Assembly (NCBI GenBank): GCA_016785225.1
Contig: JAFBJZ010000946.1
Span: 496,001 to 560,000, forward strand
DNA: 64,000 nt
Direction of reading: 5' to 3'
DNA from: Psettodes erumei
Taxonomy: Eukaryota > Chordata > Actinopteri > Pleuronectiformes > Psettodidae
Shown: in pieces, positions 24,002 to 37,571 of the stretch
Layout of the letters: each line of letters starts with the position of its first letter
Position numbering within the stretch: the stretch's first letter is position 1
Notes under the pieces: generated by a model
Databases searched by the model: none
Seen by the model: only the letters and a program-made list of their open reading frames with translations
What the model was told of the DNA's origin: nothing
Program-made: the position numbers and the translations under genes

Positions 24002-27000
24002 CTGATTTGCTCTCCCAAGGGTCACCTTGAGCTTCACAAATTGGCTTTGGTTGGTCGAGGTCTCGGCGGTTGCAGATTAGGCAGGCCCTGCATCTCTTTG
24101 AAAGTCTGAACTCGCCTCGCTCTCCCGACCGTCTCTCCAAACATCACGCTTTCTGTCTTTTGTTCTCCAGCCCCCCCCCCCATTTTTTTTTATTTTTTTA
24201 TTTTTGCAGCACTCTTTCTTGTTTACTCTTTCTCTTACTAATTCCCCTCGGCGTGCCCCCCTCATCCGTCAAATCTGTATCTCATTTTTCGTCCCCGCTT
24301 CGTCTTTGTCCCCCTCGCCCTCGCCGGCTGCCGAGGCGGAGAGTTCTCCCGCAGCATCGCCGGACGCAGCTGCTGTGGCATTTCTGCACCCATTCATTCG
24401 GACGGCCGTTAAATACAGCTCCGCTCTCCAGCTCGCGCTCTCCCTCCGCCGCCTGCGTGAGCGCATCGCTTTCGGCTCTGCTTGGCGCCGCCGCGCGCGG
24501 GACCTCGGGAAAGCGCTCTCGACGCTGCTGCGTCACCGAAGCAGCAGGAAACAAGCCCTTCCGTTTGTACCCGACATCAGCACGCGCACGTATGCCAAGC
24601 GAAGCGTGTTCGCCATCAGGTGTGTGAATAAGAGGTGCGCCAGGAAACGCCGCGCGCGGAGAAATTAGCATTTAAACACAGCTTACAGGGCAGGGTTTGA
24701 CGTTTTGATCAGCGACTACTGTTCGCAGCCCCGGGTCTTGCCAACGCAGCGTTTCGTCTTTCCGTGTGAGCTCCTGACTTTATTTATTGAAGAGCTCCTC
24801 CTTGGTTCTATTTGCAGATTTTAATATTTAGCTGCTTATTTTGTCACAGCACGCCTCCGCCCGCCCCTCAGCGTTTCCCCCTTGTCCTTGCCAGTTCGTC
24901 TTGTTCCCTGTGTTCAGCGCGCCAGCGTTTCACTTTGTAAGTTCCCTCGTGCAGGACCCTGTTTTTTGCCTCCTGGTCTGATCTGCCTGTCGGTTTTGCG
25001 GCTCGCGTGGAGAATTCCCTTCCTGCACACGCGCCCCTGTTTCCAGCCGGTCACGTGCTGTGCTCCAAAGCGGAATTTTTGCTTTTGCATTTTTTTTTTT
25101 TTGTCAACGTACCCCTTTTGACATCACTGCACCTCCTGGCCTGGTTTGTCTGCATTTTGGGTTTATCTCAAATCCGTGTGATATATTTTAGTCAATATAA
25201 TTATGGTTATTTTGTTTTTGGGTTTTTTTTTTTTACATGATTTTCCATCACTTCCGAATGCAAATCTGAGCAATTTTAGCACCTTACTAAGTCGCACTGC
25301 ACAAACAAACTAAAGCACATTATGTGGTAAACTTAATTACATAAACTCAACTCAACAAAAACAAACAACAAACAAACTGTGATTTGATGAACAAATAATC
25401 AGAAACGCATGGTGTCCGATTTAATCCGTAATCCATGTCAGGTGAGCTGTCAGTTGCAGTGCCTAAAAGTCAGCTATTGAGTGTGTTCATGTTCTGTTAG
25501 ATGGCGTGTGTTCGCTAAAAGCAGTTTGATAAAGTTGAAAAAAAAAGGTCAGTTCAAGTGAGGACTAAACAGCTTACTGACGGTCACATTACCTGACTGA
25601 AATTGTTATGTTTGCTAAACCTAATGAGGAACTTACCTAGTATGAAAAATGGTTGATTTTTTTTTTTAGCTAAAAGAAGTAAAGAGGAAACTGAAATATA
25701 AGTCAAACTCATTAGCAATGTAATAATGAGCAGTTTCAGTTGCTCGGAGTGGTAAAACTTGTCATCATTTTCAATCAAAAACACTGTAACAATATCCACT
25801 TTTATGTAATTCACAGCATCAAACAAGGTGCACTTCATAACCCCCGCAATAATATATTTAGAACGTGACAGGTGGTTTCGAGGAAGGGGCGCCTGAGCTC
25901 ATGTGACGGGGCTCTGGGGGGGAACATCTGAAGAATCGAGGCTCTACGATATTTTCCCCTATTTTTATACGTGCGGCTGCGTGTATACAGTATGTCAGCT
26001 TCAGAACTCGCTCGACAGCGAGAGCAACAGACTGACGCAGTGGGCTCTTTGATCCAAGCCGAGTGAGTCCTCATCTTTTGTCTTGCCACTGGCGGCGTTG
26101 GCATGGTAACCCCGGCGGAGTGGGGAACACTGTGGTCGATCAGCAAATGGGTCACATGGAGAGGAAAACAAGCACTGCCGCGCGCTTAAAACTTATGTGG
26201 CAACCCGCTTCGCATCAAGCGCAGTGTTACAAAGTAAAGAAACCCCTGACCTATTTCACCACCAAAAAAAAAAAAAGAATGAGCCCCTCTCTTTTGCACA
26301 ACATGCTGATGTTGCAACATGCTATACACTATAAGTATGAGCTAGTAGCAATATGTTTCTCTTTGTTGGTGCAAAACTCTTTGGACCTCTGCAGCGGACT
26401 GTTTTAACTGTTCCCTTTTTAAACCGTCCCTCTTAGGTTCTTTATTATTGATAGCTTGGATGACTGTCAGTTTGGAAGACGGAAAAGCCAGTCGGAAGGC
26501 AGATGCAGAGGAGACGGGAGGAACATTTGGGAAATTAACATTTGTCTCGCCGATGCGGCCTCAGCTTCCTGCTGGTGGTGCTGAGGCAGAAGGCCGGAAG
26601 GGGGGTTATGCCTGCTGCTTGGGAGAGGAGAGCCCTGCCTGGTGACTCATTACTGGTCACAGGGAACACTCACTGCAGACAGGAACACAGGAAGTAAGGC
26701 GGGGGGTGGGGGGGTGAAAAAAGAGGTCAGGGCTGATCTTTCGCCGGCATCTACTCAGATCTTCGACTAGATGCCCTCCTGACCAATTCACGGCCTGAGA
26801 CAGTGCGTGCTTTGGCTCCAAAACACTGTTTATGGTCCACAAAGCTAGTCGAGAGATTTAGTGTTACAGGAGTTATGTGTATCTTGGTCCACTGCCACAT
26901 CTTGGTGACCTTGTAAAAGTATCTGCAGGGCAACGTGATGCAATAAAAGATTATGTTTACTGCAGCAAAATCTGTGGAGGCAAACAAAAAGTTTGCAACA

Positions 27001-27080
27001 GAAAATAACTTCTCTTGTCTGACAACCTTTTGCAATTAGTAGTAAATAGTGACACAAGTGATGTAAAGCGATATAAAGAA
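24002..27080. other. Intergenic DNA without a recognised gene
   Basis: A CpG-rich block lies at about 24.3-24.7 kb and AT-rich DNA at 25.2-25.9 kb. Open frames at 24070-24671 on both strands follow base composition and show no domain. Nothing else can be supported. Confidence 0.45.
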
Positions 27081-27084
27081 TGTA

Positions 27085-27122
27085 TACACACACACACGCA
27101 CAAACACAAGACACACACACAT
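27085..27122. repeat. Imperfect (CA)n microsatellite
   Basis: Two short CA runs separated by a few bases. A TG array lies about 145 bp to the right, in inverted orientation. Confidence 0.85.
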
Positions 27123-27264
27123 GCAGACACTCCCACATTTCAGTGTGTCTGGCTGGCTGGCTGGCTCTCCTACTTGGTTTAGGGCTGGCATTCAGTTACA
27201 TCATTCTTCAGAGAACGGAAGCTCAGATTACAGGAAAGACAAACACAGGCCTCTGGGGTCTGTA

Positions 27265-27268
<4 letters not shown>

Positions 27269-27303
<35 letters not shown>

Positions 27304-27312
27304 GTGCGTGTG
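27269..27312. repeat. (TG)n microsatellite
   Basis: A TG run of about 30 bp continuing into CGTGTGCGTG. It is the inverted partner of the CA run at 27085-27122. Confidence 0.9.
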
Positions 27313-30300
27313 CATGCAATTGCGCTCTCTGAATGCTCTTCTTATATAACCAATCAGGATGCCCGACACGTTTCTCTCTATGGATGCGGCTTCGTTTGGG
27401 TTCAGATTTCATCATTCAATCTGACACACAGTTTCGGGGGCTGTTTGTATAGACGAGATGTGGTTGATGGTGTTTGTCTCCGAGCTGTACACTTCATCAT
27501 CTCGCGATGAGACCATTTCTTGTTGGCATGCGCGATAATGACACGTAATTGATTGATTAAAAAAATATCTAAGAACAGCTTAAAACCATTAAAAATAGAT
27601 TCAGGTAATAATAGAGGCACGTAAATGCAATAACTCGCTGTTTAATGCAAATTTGCATATTGCAGCACCAGCATAGGGGTAGCAGTGGATCCAAATGAGC
27701 TGACAGTTCATGCATTTTGGGGGCTTAAATAAAAAAAAAAGATACTTCTCGACTGAAGGGGTCATTCGAGGTCTGCATTTTATCTCACGAGTTGAGGCTT
27801 CACTGTATTTACCGCGAAAATCCTCTGCATAATCTTAGCTGGAAGGCAACATATTAGTGCTGGATTTCTCTCTTAGTTGCCAGATAATATTTGCAGGCAT
27901 TAGAGCAGTTAACCACGCAAAGGGCTGCATAATTACCATGGCGACGTACAGTAGCTGAGAGCGTCATCGTGAGGCAGGTTGAGCGGGAGATAAAGCAGGA
28001 GTCGGGACACAGTTCGCCCGGCGTCTCCCGCCCTCCTCCCTGCCGCCGAGCGTGCGAGTTAAATTAGTGCTGTATAATTAACCGGACCGAATGGGCTCGC
28101 AGATGTTCCGAGTGCAATAGAACATCAGCGACTCCAGCTGAGGCCGCTGACTGTCTCTCGTCTCTGTCCCTCCAGCCCTCCCACCCCTTCCGCCTGAGTC
28201 CAACCCTGTCTCTCCATCCGTCTCTTCAATGGATTTCGCAGCCTGTTCGAAGCTCCGTTTTGGACGGACGGACGGGCACAGCGCCTTTCTGTGTGCCGCT
28301 GCTGATGCGGCCATTTCTCTCTCGCAGCATCTCCGGAGCCGTCGCATGCATCTGCTGCTCTCTGCCAATCACGACTTTCATGCTCCAATCTCGGCGTTTT
28401 TAGCCAGAACCTATTGATGATGTGTGTTGAGAGTGCCACCCCCCCATCCCAGCACCATTCACATAACATAATCCAAGAAGGCACTGGTGCCCTTTGAGTC
28501 TCACGCTTCGAGTCACATTAGCTCAGACCTTTTTTGCACAAAATCAAGCTTCACCAACTGCCAAGAAATCAAGGTCTGGATCCAGCTAATAGAAATCTAG
28601 TGTGGGTTATTGTGCAGCCTGCTCACTCAGTACAGCGTCTGCATGTACAGTAAGTGTATTTGGTCCCTCAGCATGGCAGCCACTCATTTCTCTCTCCAAA
28701 GATAGCGATGATGCCCGTGATCGGGAACTACTTTCCTCTGAAGAAGTAGTCCCTCAGCTGCTGACGGCACGTCTTTTGAACTGTACGGAGTAACAGGGAC
28801 ACTCATTTTAAAATGACAGATGAATAGAATACTCTCCGCTCTGTAGCTACTGCAGCAGCAGCTTGCAAGAGGAGCCAGTTTGACTTTCTGCACCGCATTT
28901 TGCCTCCGAGCTCGTTAATTAACACGTTTTGTCTCATTTGTTGAGGTCTGTGCAAGAGCCGAGGTGCAAAAAACAAGAACCCGTCGCTTCGCGGGGTTAG
29001 GTGCAGAGCTATTTATCGAGCCTAATGGCGGTAGGTGGATTTTGTTGCGTTGGGAGAGAGCAGAGGAGGCTGCCGAGACTCATGTAAGGGACTCCCTATG
29101 GGATTCCTCTGTTGGCCCCTGGGGAGCGAGCAGCGACGGCATTCTCATCATTCTCCCCTTGTACCTGTAGTAAATAACTCTGGGTTTTCGAACAGATCTG
29201 TTCAAGATCAAGGGGAAGTGTTTCTGAAAATGTACAATGCTAATGACATCCTCAAATCTCATTTTGAGTGCCGGGAGTATTTCGAATGTGACACCTAACA
29301 CTCTGGAATGAGACGTAGCCCTATAATAAAAGCCCGCACTCGCAGCCCCACATCGATATGCTGACTCGATTTTGCCCAAACTAGGCCAACGTCCCACATG
29401 ACTTCAAAGGCTGTGAGACAAAAAACACACACACACACACGCACACACATTGTCGTTTCTTCTCGGAGAGGATTCACAGAGCATTACAATCTTTTAGAAT
29501 TTGGCGAGAACAGCAAGTTCTGCTGTTAATTAGTTCAAGAAATAGTGTACTTCCGCCCCAAGGCTTTATTAGCAGAGAATCAGATTGAGCTATGATTAAT
29601 CTGTGCTGTGGTGGGATTGAAGTGAAAGGGCACAGCGTACTGCACACGCTTAACTGCGCCGTAAGACACGAGCTCGCTGAGGACTGGAGGCTGATTCACG
29701 GGAGGGCAGGACGGAGACGCCCCCTTAGTGAGTGCGGATTGAATTGGCCTGGAGAGGAGCGGCTCTGCCTCTCGCCTCGTACTTTCGGTAATGCCATTCA
29801 GCAAGGTGACAATCATGCGGCCCGCCTGCAAAAACCTGCCGGCTGTGTGCAAAACACAGTCGGAGGGAAGACGGAGCTGATGAGACGGCAGTGATGGAGC
29901 ACGGCGCGCTGATGGCTGGAGGTTGATGCCGACGTTCCCGTTCCTATTTTCATCACTCTTTCATAGAACATTTTTCCTCGCGACGTCCGGCACGTCCTGC
30001 ACGAGCGCTGTGCGGGCGGATGCCTTCTCGCCTCCCTCTTGGATCGCGCTCTTTTTCAGCTGTTGCACTCCCTTCCTGACTCCGTTGCCCTTTCTCTCCG
30101 CGCCGCAGTCTGTCGAACTCTGGCAGCGGCGCGACTGTCGACTCTTCCGCGCCGCCGCGTTCCGCGAAACATCACAAGTGACGCGGCTTTCTCTTTTTTT
30201 TTTTTTCTTTCTGCCGCCCCGACTCTGGGCTCGGAGAGAGGGGAGATGATAAAAGAGGAGCGCGATAGAGGTGAGGCGGGGGTAGACTGACAGCGCCTCA

Positions 30301-30364
30301 GAGACGCACCGAGAAAGCCAGAGATAAACTTTTGACTTTTAGCTCTCTTGAATGAATAATCTGC

Positions 30365-30367
<3 letters not shown>
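27313..30367. other. Intergenic DNA without a recognised gene
   Basis: This is unique sequence with a short (CA)n at about 29429-29448. The stretches around 27.84-27.93 kb and 28.90-28.93 kb contain TTAATTAA-type cores and no simple repeats. CpG content rises at about 29.9-30.3 kb. No gene is supported. Confidence 0.4.

Positions 30368-30408
<41 letters not shown>
30368..30408. repeat. (GA)n microsatellite
   Basis: A near-perfect GA run of about 41 bp next to a CpG-rich stretch. It is a purine-only tract on the + strand. Confidence 0.95.
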
Positions 30409-30414
<6 letters not shown>

Positions 30415-31089
30415 GGAATGAGAGAACGTGGGTGGGGGAGGGAGAAAAAAAAAGAAAGAAGGCCTCTCTCCTCTCGGAGTTCTGTGATGTGGTGTGTGAG
30501 CTAAGGTGAGTCGGTGGCAGCGCGCTTAGCAACAAGAGGATGGCGTTCAGCCAGGCAACAAAGTGCAGTCTCGGTTATGTTGGTAAACGAATATAACCCG
30601 CCGGTTTGTGGAAAAATCTGGCCTGTGATCACACGACGCGGAAACCTCTCGCAAACACTCGCGCCCGTACAGATCTCCAGCAGAAGCGGATTTGGAGGAA
30701 CGGGCCGCTGCTAGCGTTTCACGCAGAGAAAGATGGCGCGCTATATCTGCAAAACCAAGAGGCCACGTGAATTCTGAAACCTGCAACGGCGGACTTTCTG
30801 GCCTGTTGTGTGCAACATGTGCCTACCACCTATTACGTTTTATGTTGACACAGCAAATGCATAAGCAAACAGGACATGAAGCGACATTATTACTCATTTG
30901 CAATATGTTTCTGACCCCCGGCAAATGCAACTCCAATATTTGCTCCCCTTGCAGCTCAGTTTTTTTGTCCCTACGAACTCCCAAAGGAAGTAGCTTGCTT
31001 GCTAGCTGCTAACTTTGACTTTCTTCTGCTGTGCTTGTCAGTCAGGTTTGCTCTGCATTCTGCTTAAGCATTCGGGGGAAAAAAAAGTG

Positions 31090-31440
31090 GCAGCCAGGTC
31101 ATAGATTTCACTTTTTCCTTCTTTGAAGCTTCTTGAGATTGGCAGTCATCTTCTTCATTCACTATCCGGATAACTCTCAGCACAGCATCAGCGCAATCAC
31201 ACCTCCATGTTTCACAGTCGCCGCGGTAATCCCGGTCAGCTCCACGCCACACGCGCTGGACCCCGTCCGATCCCGACATATTTGGTTTGGGTTCATCCGA
31301 CCAAAGAAGGTGCTGGCAACATCCGAGGTTGAGTCCTGCGCTCTCGAGCCGTTTTGCGAAGAGTGGCGCTCCTCTTGGACGCCGTCCCGCGGAGCTTGAC
31401 TTCATGCCATGTCCTTCTCGCTGTCTAATCAGTCACCGAA
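31090..31440 (-). mobile_element. Tc1/mariner transposase relic
   Basis: On the minus strand, the translation includes LLWSDEPKPNMSGSDGVQR. This resembles the Tc1-family passage around the first catalytic aspartate (form: VLWSDESKFNLFGSDG). About 30 codons later, in another frame, TVKHGG appears, matching the TVKHGGG motif of the same family, so at least one frameshift separates them. A stop follows soon after. Only the middle of the transposase is recognised. Terminal inverted repeats were not found by eye, and the copy must be inactive. Confidence 0.75.
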
Positions 31441-34400
31441 ACACCAATTTCCCCAGGGTGCCCAATCAGAAGCACTTACCCATCTGCCTCTCAGTGCAAG
31501 GTTGCGTAAATCTCGAATTTTGAGGGCGCTCACTTGAGGAGTTATCTCAACCTGCATAGTGATATTCAGTTGTGTTGTGTGCTGTAGATATACAAAACAC
31601 ACGCATTGTCACACATGCCCCTCCCCCCCTTACTTCACTCACACCATCACCGCGAGCACACGAGGAAATCAGACAAATCACGACGCTCAGTTTTAATCAA
31701 CTTTCCGACTCGGTGCGTTGTCGCGCGTTGCCGCGTGTCTTGCGGCCGGTGACTTTGCCGTATCGCGCCGTCTGCGCGCGTGGATCATTTCTCAATGTCA
31801 AAAGATGCAAATCTATGTAAAGTGCATGCAAGCCACCCCCCTGTGATGCACACAAGCGGTCTATTAACGACTTTGTCAGTGTGAATGAGATGGCGTGATG
31901 AATCAGAGCTCATCGGAGGTAGTTATCTGTAAACTGATGCCCGATCAGGAGTTCTTGTTAACAGGGTTTGCACTTGCAAAGAAACAATGAGACAGAAACA
32001 AAGAGGCAGAGACAAAGTGATTGAGCAAGTGCTATATCAAATGTTGGGAGGTTATTTTTTTTCTTTGAAAGGATGAACAATACTGTCACTCGTTGGCTAT
32101 TGGCCATCCTTTACTGCAATGCAGTATATCACCACTGCAACAGTGTGAAGGAATCAAACTTTTCGTTTTCCCTCTCCGTGATAAATGATTGGAAGCGGAG
32201 GAAGAGAGAGCAAATAAATTTAAGACTGTCGCCCCAGAGCTTCAAAAAGATGTTACGGAGGGGGGGGGTTATTCACCGAGGCATCCTGATTAAAAAGTGA
32301 TTAATCAGTCCATTCAAGCTGGCTCAAATGGAAACACAATCTTCAAACTCTGCAGAGAGGTATTAAGCTTGGTCGGAATATATGACGACAATCTCATTAT
32401 AGAGGCCAACGGCATGTAATCCCCCCCACTCCCTTCCCCTCCGCCCCACCCCACCCCCCTCCCTCTCCGTCTGCTTCTTTCACTCCCCGGTTCTCTTATT
32501 CTTGTTCTTTAAAATATGCAAAGGAGGCATTTCCTCCCGTGCAGTAATGAGCACAAAATATGCAAAGCAGACCTAAAGTTGGAATTTAATACGTTTTCTA
32601 TTCACGACGAATTAGGGTTTTTTTTTTATTGAGGTGTCTTCTCCCGCTAGTGTGCTGCATTTATGAGTTCACTCATCTTTAATTTCTGAGCCTCAAAGCT
32701 GCCCTTGAAACAATGAATTTGCCCGAAAGCCACAGTTTCCGACACAATCCCGGCCTGTGAAAGACTGGATTACGAAACCGGGGAACGGAGGGGTCAAACA
32801 CGGGCAGGCTCCTATTTGTGTGTCGCCGCAGCGATGATGCGTAAGAGCGGCAGGGACTGTGCTCCCTGAACTGCTATAAAACCTCTGCTCTGCGCGAGGT
32901 CTATTGTCCGCAACCTACTCGGTGTGTCAGTCTCTGAAACCCACGTCGGTTTATCAAACTGGGCCTGCTGAGTCACATCCACACACACGCACACACACAC
33001 ACTGCAGGATGCTGCAGGCACGTTTATGAGCTCTACGCCTGCGTGAATGTGGAGGTATATGCGAGCGTGCACGCACATGTACATACACGTAAGCCTGGCT
33101 CCCGGTGTGCGTGTCAGTGAGTACTCATCGTGTCATTATGGAGCCACCCATCATGTACTCCCAAGATAATTTTTTATGCGAGGCATGAACCCTCAGGGGT
33201 GAAGCATTAGCTCATAAAACTATATTGCTAATAAGTCAGGGGCGATGTTCCTCTTTAGGGTGGCTGGGCTTTGAAGCTATGGACTATGACTGACCGACTA
33301 GCACAAAAAGGACAAGAACATGCTGATCGCTCTGTTTTAGTGATGCAAAAAAGAGGAATTGGTGTTTACTGCCCTGCCAGAGTGTCTGATGGTGGCAGAA
33401 AAACACAAAACATGAACCGGAAGCCAGCATGTCAATTTCGCACCCGCTAACCGCACTCATGCGCGCGCGGTCCCAGCTTCCATGGAGCTGACGTGGCCGA
33501 GAAGGATCGCGTTCACTTCTCTTCCCATGAAGCGCTGAGTTCATATCCTGCCTCCGCCTGCCTGAGTCGGAGGAATGAACCCAGCGCGGCTTCCGAGAAA
33601 AGAGTCGATTCCCATCCAAGCGTTAAAGCCGCCCCTTAAAATGAAATGGTTGGAATTGCAGTGATGTACTGGGACACATATATGAAAAGAAAGGTGATAA
33701 TTATCGCGCCTGTTGGCGCGAGCGCACAAAGTGAGGTTAACTTAGTTTTACCCCCGTCAGGCCAACATACACACATTTTGAAGCTCAGCACGAAGCCTCG
33801 GTTTGATCTTCGAAATGTTTTTGTGCCACCGCGGCGGTTAATTTCTCGCCGAAGGTTACAGATTCCGTGCATACTCGCGCGTTTTCCTCCACAAAACATG
33901 GGACATCCTCGGCGTCTGATCGGTTCAAGCAGATCTCATCACGTGCCTCGCATTTCTTTCCAGGCCGGGGTGCAGCTTGGTGTCTGAGTGAAGTCAGCCT
34001 TCATCAGCAACAATCAAGGTGAGGTCCTTCTCCCCAGGCTAAGCCCAGCCACCAGCCACATGTTTCTCACTCACCACCCTGCCTTGCATCATGTTCTGAT
34101 CATAGCCACAACAAGAGACATAACATTGGAAAGACAGCAGGCTGCAACGCTCGGGGGCTGAGGCAAAAACTGCAAAACTTTGCATCAGAATTTTTTTTTT
34201 TTTTTTTTGCTTTTAAAAGACTGGGTGTGTCCAACATTGCTGAAAAGTATGCGAAAGGATGTGTAGGGTTTAGTTGCATGCCAATTTAGTTTTTTGTTTT
34301 TTTTGCGATTCCTTCTGTTGTTCATTTGTACTTTTGCCTAATGGCCTGCAAAATTATTGATCGCCACTGGTCCGCTGGCCAGAGCCAAGCAGCTGCATCA

Positions 34401-37400
34401 TAAGTCTGTCTGATGTGAGTCTGTACCCAGCCGTGATGAATGGAAGTGCTCTGGTACTCCCCCATCAGGAGACATGCTTTCCTGATGTCCTGTCCATTAA
34501 TGCATTATAAATGAGCCCACTGGCATCTTCAGAGAGACATGTGAGGCTTGTGAGACACCACAGACCAGGGCTTCCTGTCTTCCAGTAAGGAGCACCCAAT
34601 GCCGCGTGACCTGGTCGGCAGGAAACCATGTGACGCAGCAGCCCAGAACTGCCAGACCAAAGACTGACTGCAGACTTGGGAGAACAATAACCCCACACTG
34701 TGCACAGTCATAAAACCTGCTGCCGTAACCATATATTTTAAATTCTCTCCGAGCTTTGTTTTGTCTGAGGTGTAAGAAAACAATCTGGCAATTTAACAGT
34801 TCGCCGGCACTGAGCATCACTGCAAATCATTCCATTTGCAGCATTTCAGGCGTAATAGTCACTGAGACACTGAAGCCACAGCCCGCATGAAATTTTCATA
34901 TGAAGTAACCATCTGACTTGCAAAGAAGTCACATGTGATTAGCAGAGGGGTCTGTTCTCTGCTTGAGCGACACTCCATAATGGCTGCCTCGCTCGGGCTC
35001 TCGGCGCCAAATCAAAGGCTTGATTTTGGGATACTTTCACCAGGTATTACGCGGCGAGGAAAATCCTGTCCTTTTCATCTGTGGCAAAAGTTACAGTGGC
35101 GCCCCGTTTGATGTCTGAGCCAAGAACTCTCAGCTGAAGCGTCAGCGCGCTTTGAAGCTGCTTGTTGTGCAGGCGCAGTCGAGAATTCATTTAATGTTCT
35201 GTTGCAGTGCGTCACATGGCGGGTTTAAGCATGAAAGCCGAAGCTCTGTAAAGATATTTCTCTCTTTTTTTTTTTTAAAACCCTCCTGCTCTGTGCCGCG
35301 TGCCGCCATATGCTCTCTGATGCCGCGTACCGCCCCACGCTAGCGGCTGCCGCTTGCCGTCTCTCTCAGAGCACGCGCAGCGTTAGGCTCGTGCTGGAAG
35401 AAGGGAAGAGAGACCGCGCTGCGATCCCCTTCGGTCGGTAAAGCCCCAGAGCAAGCGCCGTGGTAATATGAACAGCAGCGGACGTGCTGCGCTCGCCACG
35501 AGCGCGCACATATAAAAGACACACCTGCGCACACACGCACACACACTCGCTAAGTTGCGCTGGGAGAGTGGAGGAGCCACAGTGGAAACTCTGAGTCATG
35601 AGCACTCCTTTGCCATTCTGAACCTAAATCATTGTGGCATTGAGTCACTACAGGGCCTCCTGTGTTGTTCATCTGCATGTGTGCATGTGTGAGTGTGGAC
35701 AACCTCCCCCCCACAATCCACACTCTGAACTCTATGTAAAGACTGTGTGCAGTCCTACCGTGCGTGCATGCACATTCTCATCCTGTTCGCACAGAGTGTT
35801 TCGAAGTTGTACGTGTGTGTTCCCCAGCGGTGTTCACATACACTTTCAGATCAAGAGGAAACCCCTTTTTTTGAGAGCGGCAGAAAGTGCAATACTGAAT
35901 CCCGTGCCGATGAAGCGCTTGTGTCTTACTGATTACGAGAAGAGAAGAGAAGAGAAGGAGAAGCCAAACTGTACTCTTATGCGTATGACTTCAGCCCAAA
36001 CACGTGTCTGGTGGGCAGCTTGTCTTACATATCAAGGGTGTAGGTAGTCAAGGATGCTGCAAATAGCAACACAGAGGGGGATTTTTTTTTTTTTTTTTTA
36101 TTTCGCTCTCATTACTGTCTTACACGTCTTTCTCTTGCTCACCTTTCAAGTCTCCAAACGTGCTCGCCCGCCTGCGTCCCACGCCGGCTCTTGCTCTCGT
36201 TTTCTCTTTTCGCGGCGCAGCGCGGTCCCAGGGCTTCATTGCATTCTGATAGCACATAATAGGGTTGACATGTCAACACGACTCTGGTCAGCAATCACGC
36301 ATTTTCCATGGAGATAATGAGGGCTTTTAACATTCCTGCGGCACCAACAAGATTGTACAAATGCACGCGCATGCACTCATGCAGAGTTAAGGGGATATGC
36401 GTAGGGCATTATGACCCGTAGCGGCGCTGAGATGTGTTTGTGGTCGCTGTGGCTTGATAAGCAGGATGCCTACGTGAAAATGAAGGTGATAAAGCATTAT
36501 ACGTTGGGCACCGGCTTCCTAGTCATGATCTGCCTCTGTTCGATGCTATCGCACAGCACTTGGCAGCCAGCTAGCAGTCATGGTAACATGCTTCCCACAG
36601 CATTTAAAGATAGCATTTATAGGCCGGTCGCCACCCAGATATAGTGCAGCTCATGGAGATGAGAGCAGCACCGTTGGACTCCGCTGAAGGAATGGAAAGT
36701 TTAAACCAGAAACAGTGTCGCGGAGTTCACTTTGTGGCCATTTTCAGTCATTTTACACAATCATAAGAAGATTGTGCAATCACCAAACACCCTTCTGAGA
36801 CCACAGTGAAAATTTTTTAGGCATCACGAGCGCCAGTTGTTGATCGCAAGTCTTCTCAGGCTGAGCTTGGGCCTGAGTTGATGCGAAAATCTGTAGGAGT
36901 GCTTATGAGACAGGAAGGTGGGAGGCTTTGAAACTGAAACCAGCCCAAATGGAATCAGATGCATGTTCAGCCAACCGCCATCAGCCTACTTCTGGCTGCC
37001 TAAAAGCTTCTGACCTTTGAGAATTAGGCGGATATGGAAATTGTTGCTTAACAGGTTTTAAACACAGGCACCGCAGGGCCGGCATGAGTATGCACATGAA
37101 TGCAGGCGCAGGTTCTTGGCTTCGGCGAATATGCGAGCGCTCAGGAAATTATCCGAAAAAATATCCCCACGCAAATGTGCCGCCATCCAGGAGTACGCAC
37201 CGGCGCTGATTCAGTCTGAAGAGTAGTGCATGGTGGAAGTTGCACCTTATTATTTGTGCAGTCCACCGGGGAGAGCAGGTAGTAACCGAGCGTTTTGACT
37301 CTCCCCCACTTCATGCAGGCAGACCAGGAGAAATGAAGCGGCTGGCTGCCTCAGATGACTCATCCCCATTGATGAGCTTAACAGCCATCAATTCCACTCT

Positions 37401-37529
37401 AGGGAGCAGGGCCCAGCACTCCCCCCCACCCTCCCACCCGTTGCACTTCTGCTCGGGCTAGGCTTCCTCTACACTCCCCCTCTCCCAGCAGAAGGCCTGG
37501 AGCTTAAATTAGAGCTCTGGCAGCAGGCC

Positions 37530-37530
<1 letters not shown>
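31441..37530. other. Intergenic DNA without a recognised gene
   Basis: No gene can be supported. Unique AT-rich stretches at about 32.30-32.42 kb and 34.33-34.52 kb have no simple repeats and could be regulatory. A poly(T) run lies at about 34191-34208. A TATAAAA-like string at about 35511-35517 near CpG-rich DNA is not accompanied by coding sequence. Confidence 0.4.

Positions 37531-37531
<1 letters not shown>

Positions 37532-37564
<33 letters not shown>
37532..37564. repeat. (GA)n microsatellite
   Basis: A GA run of 33 bp leading into a G-rich tract. It is entirely purine on the + strand. Confidence 0.93.

Positions 37565-37571
<7 letters not shown>

Noticed and set aside
34465..34820. 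Overlapping minus-strand frames that look protein-like
   Set aside because: Three overlapping frames at one place, none with a family motif. A transposon relic was considered, but no diagnostic motif was found.
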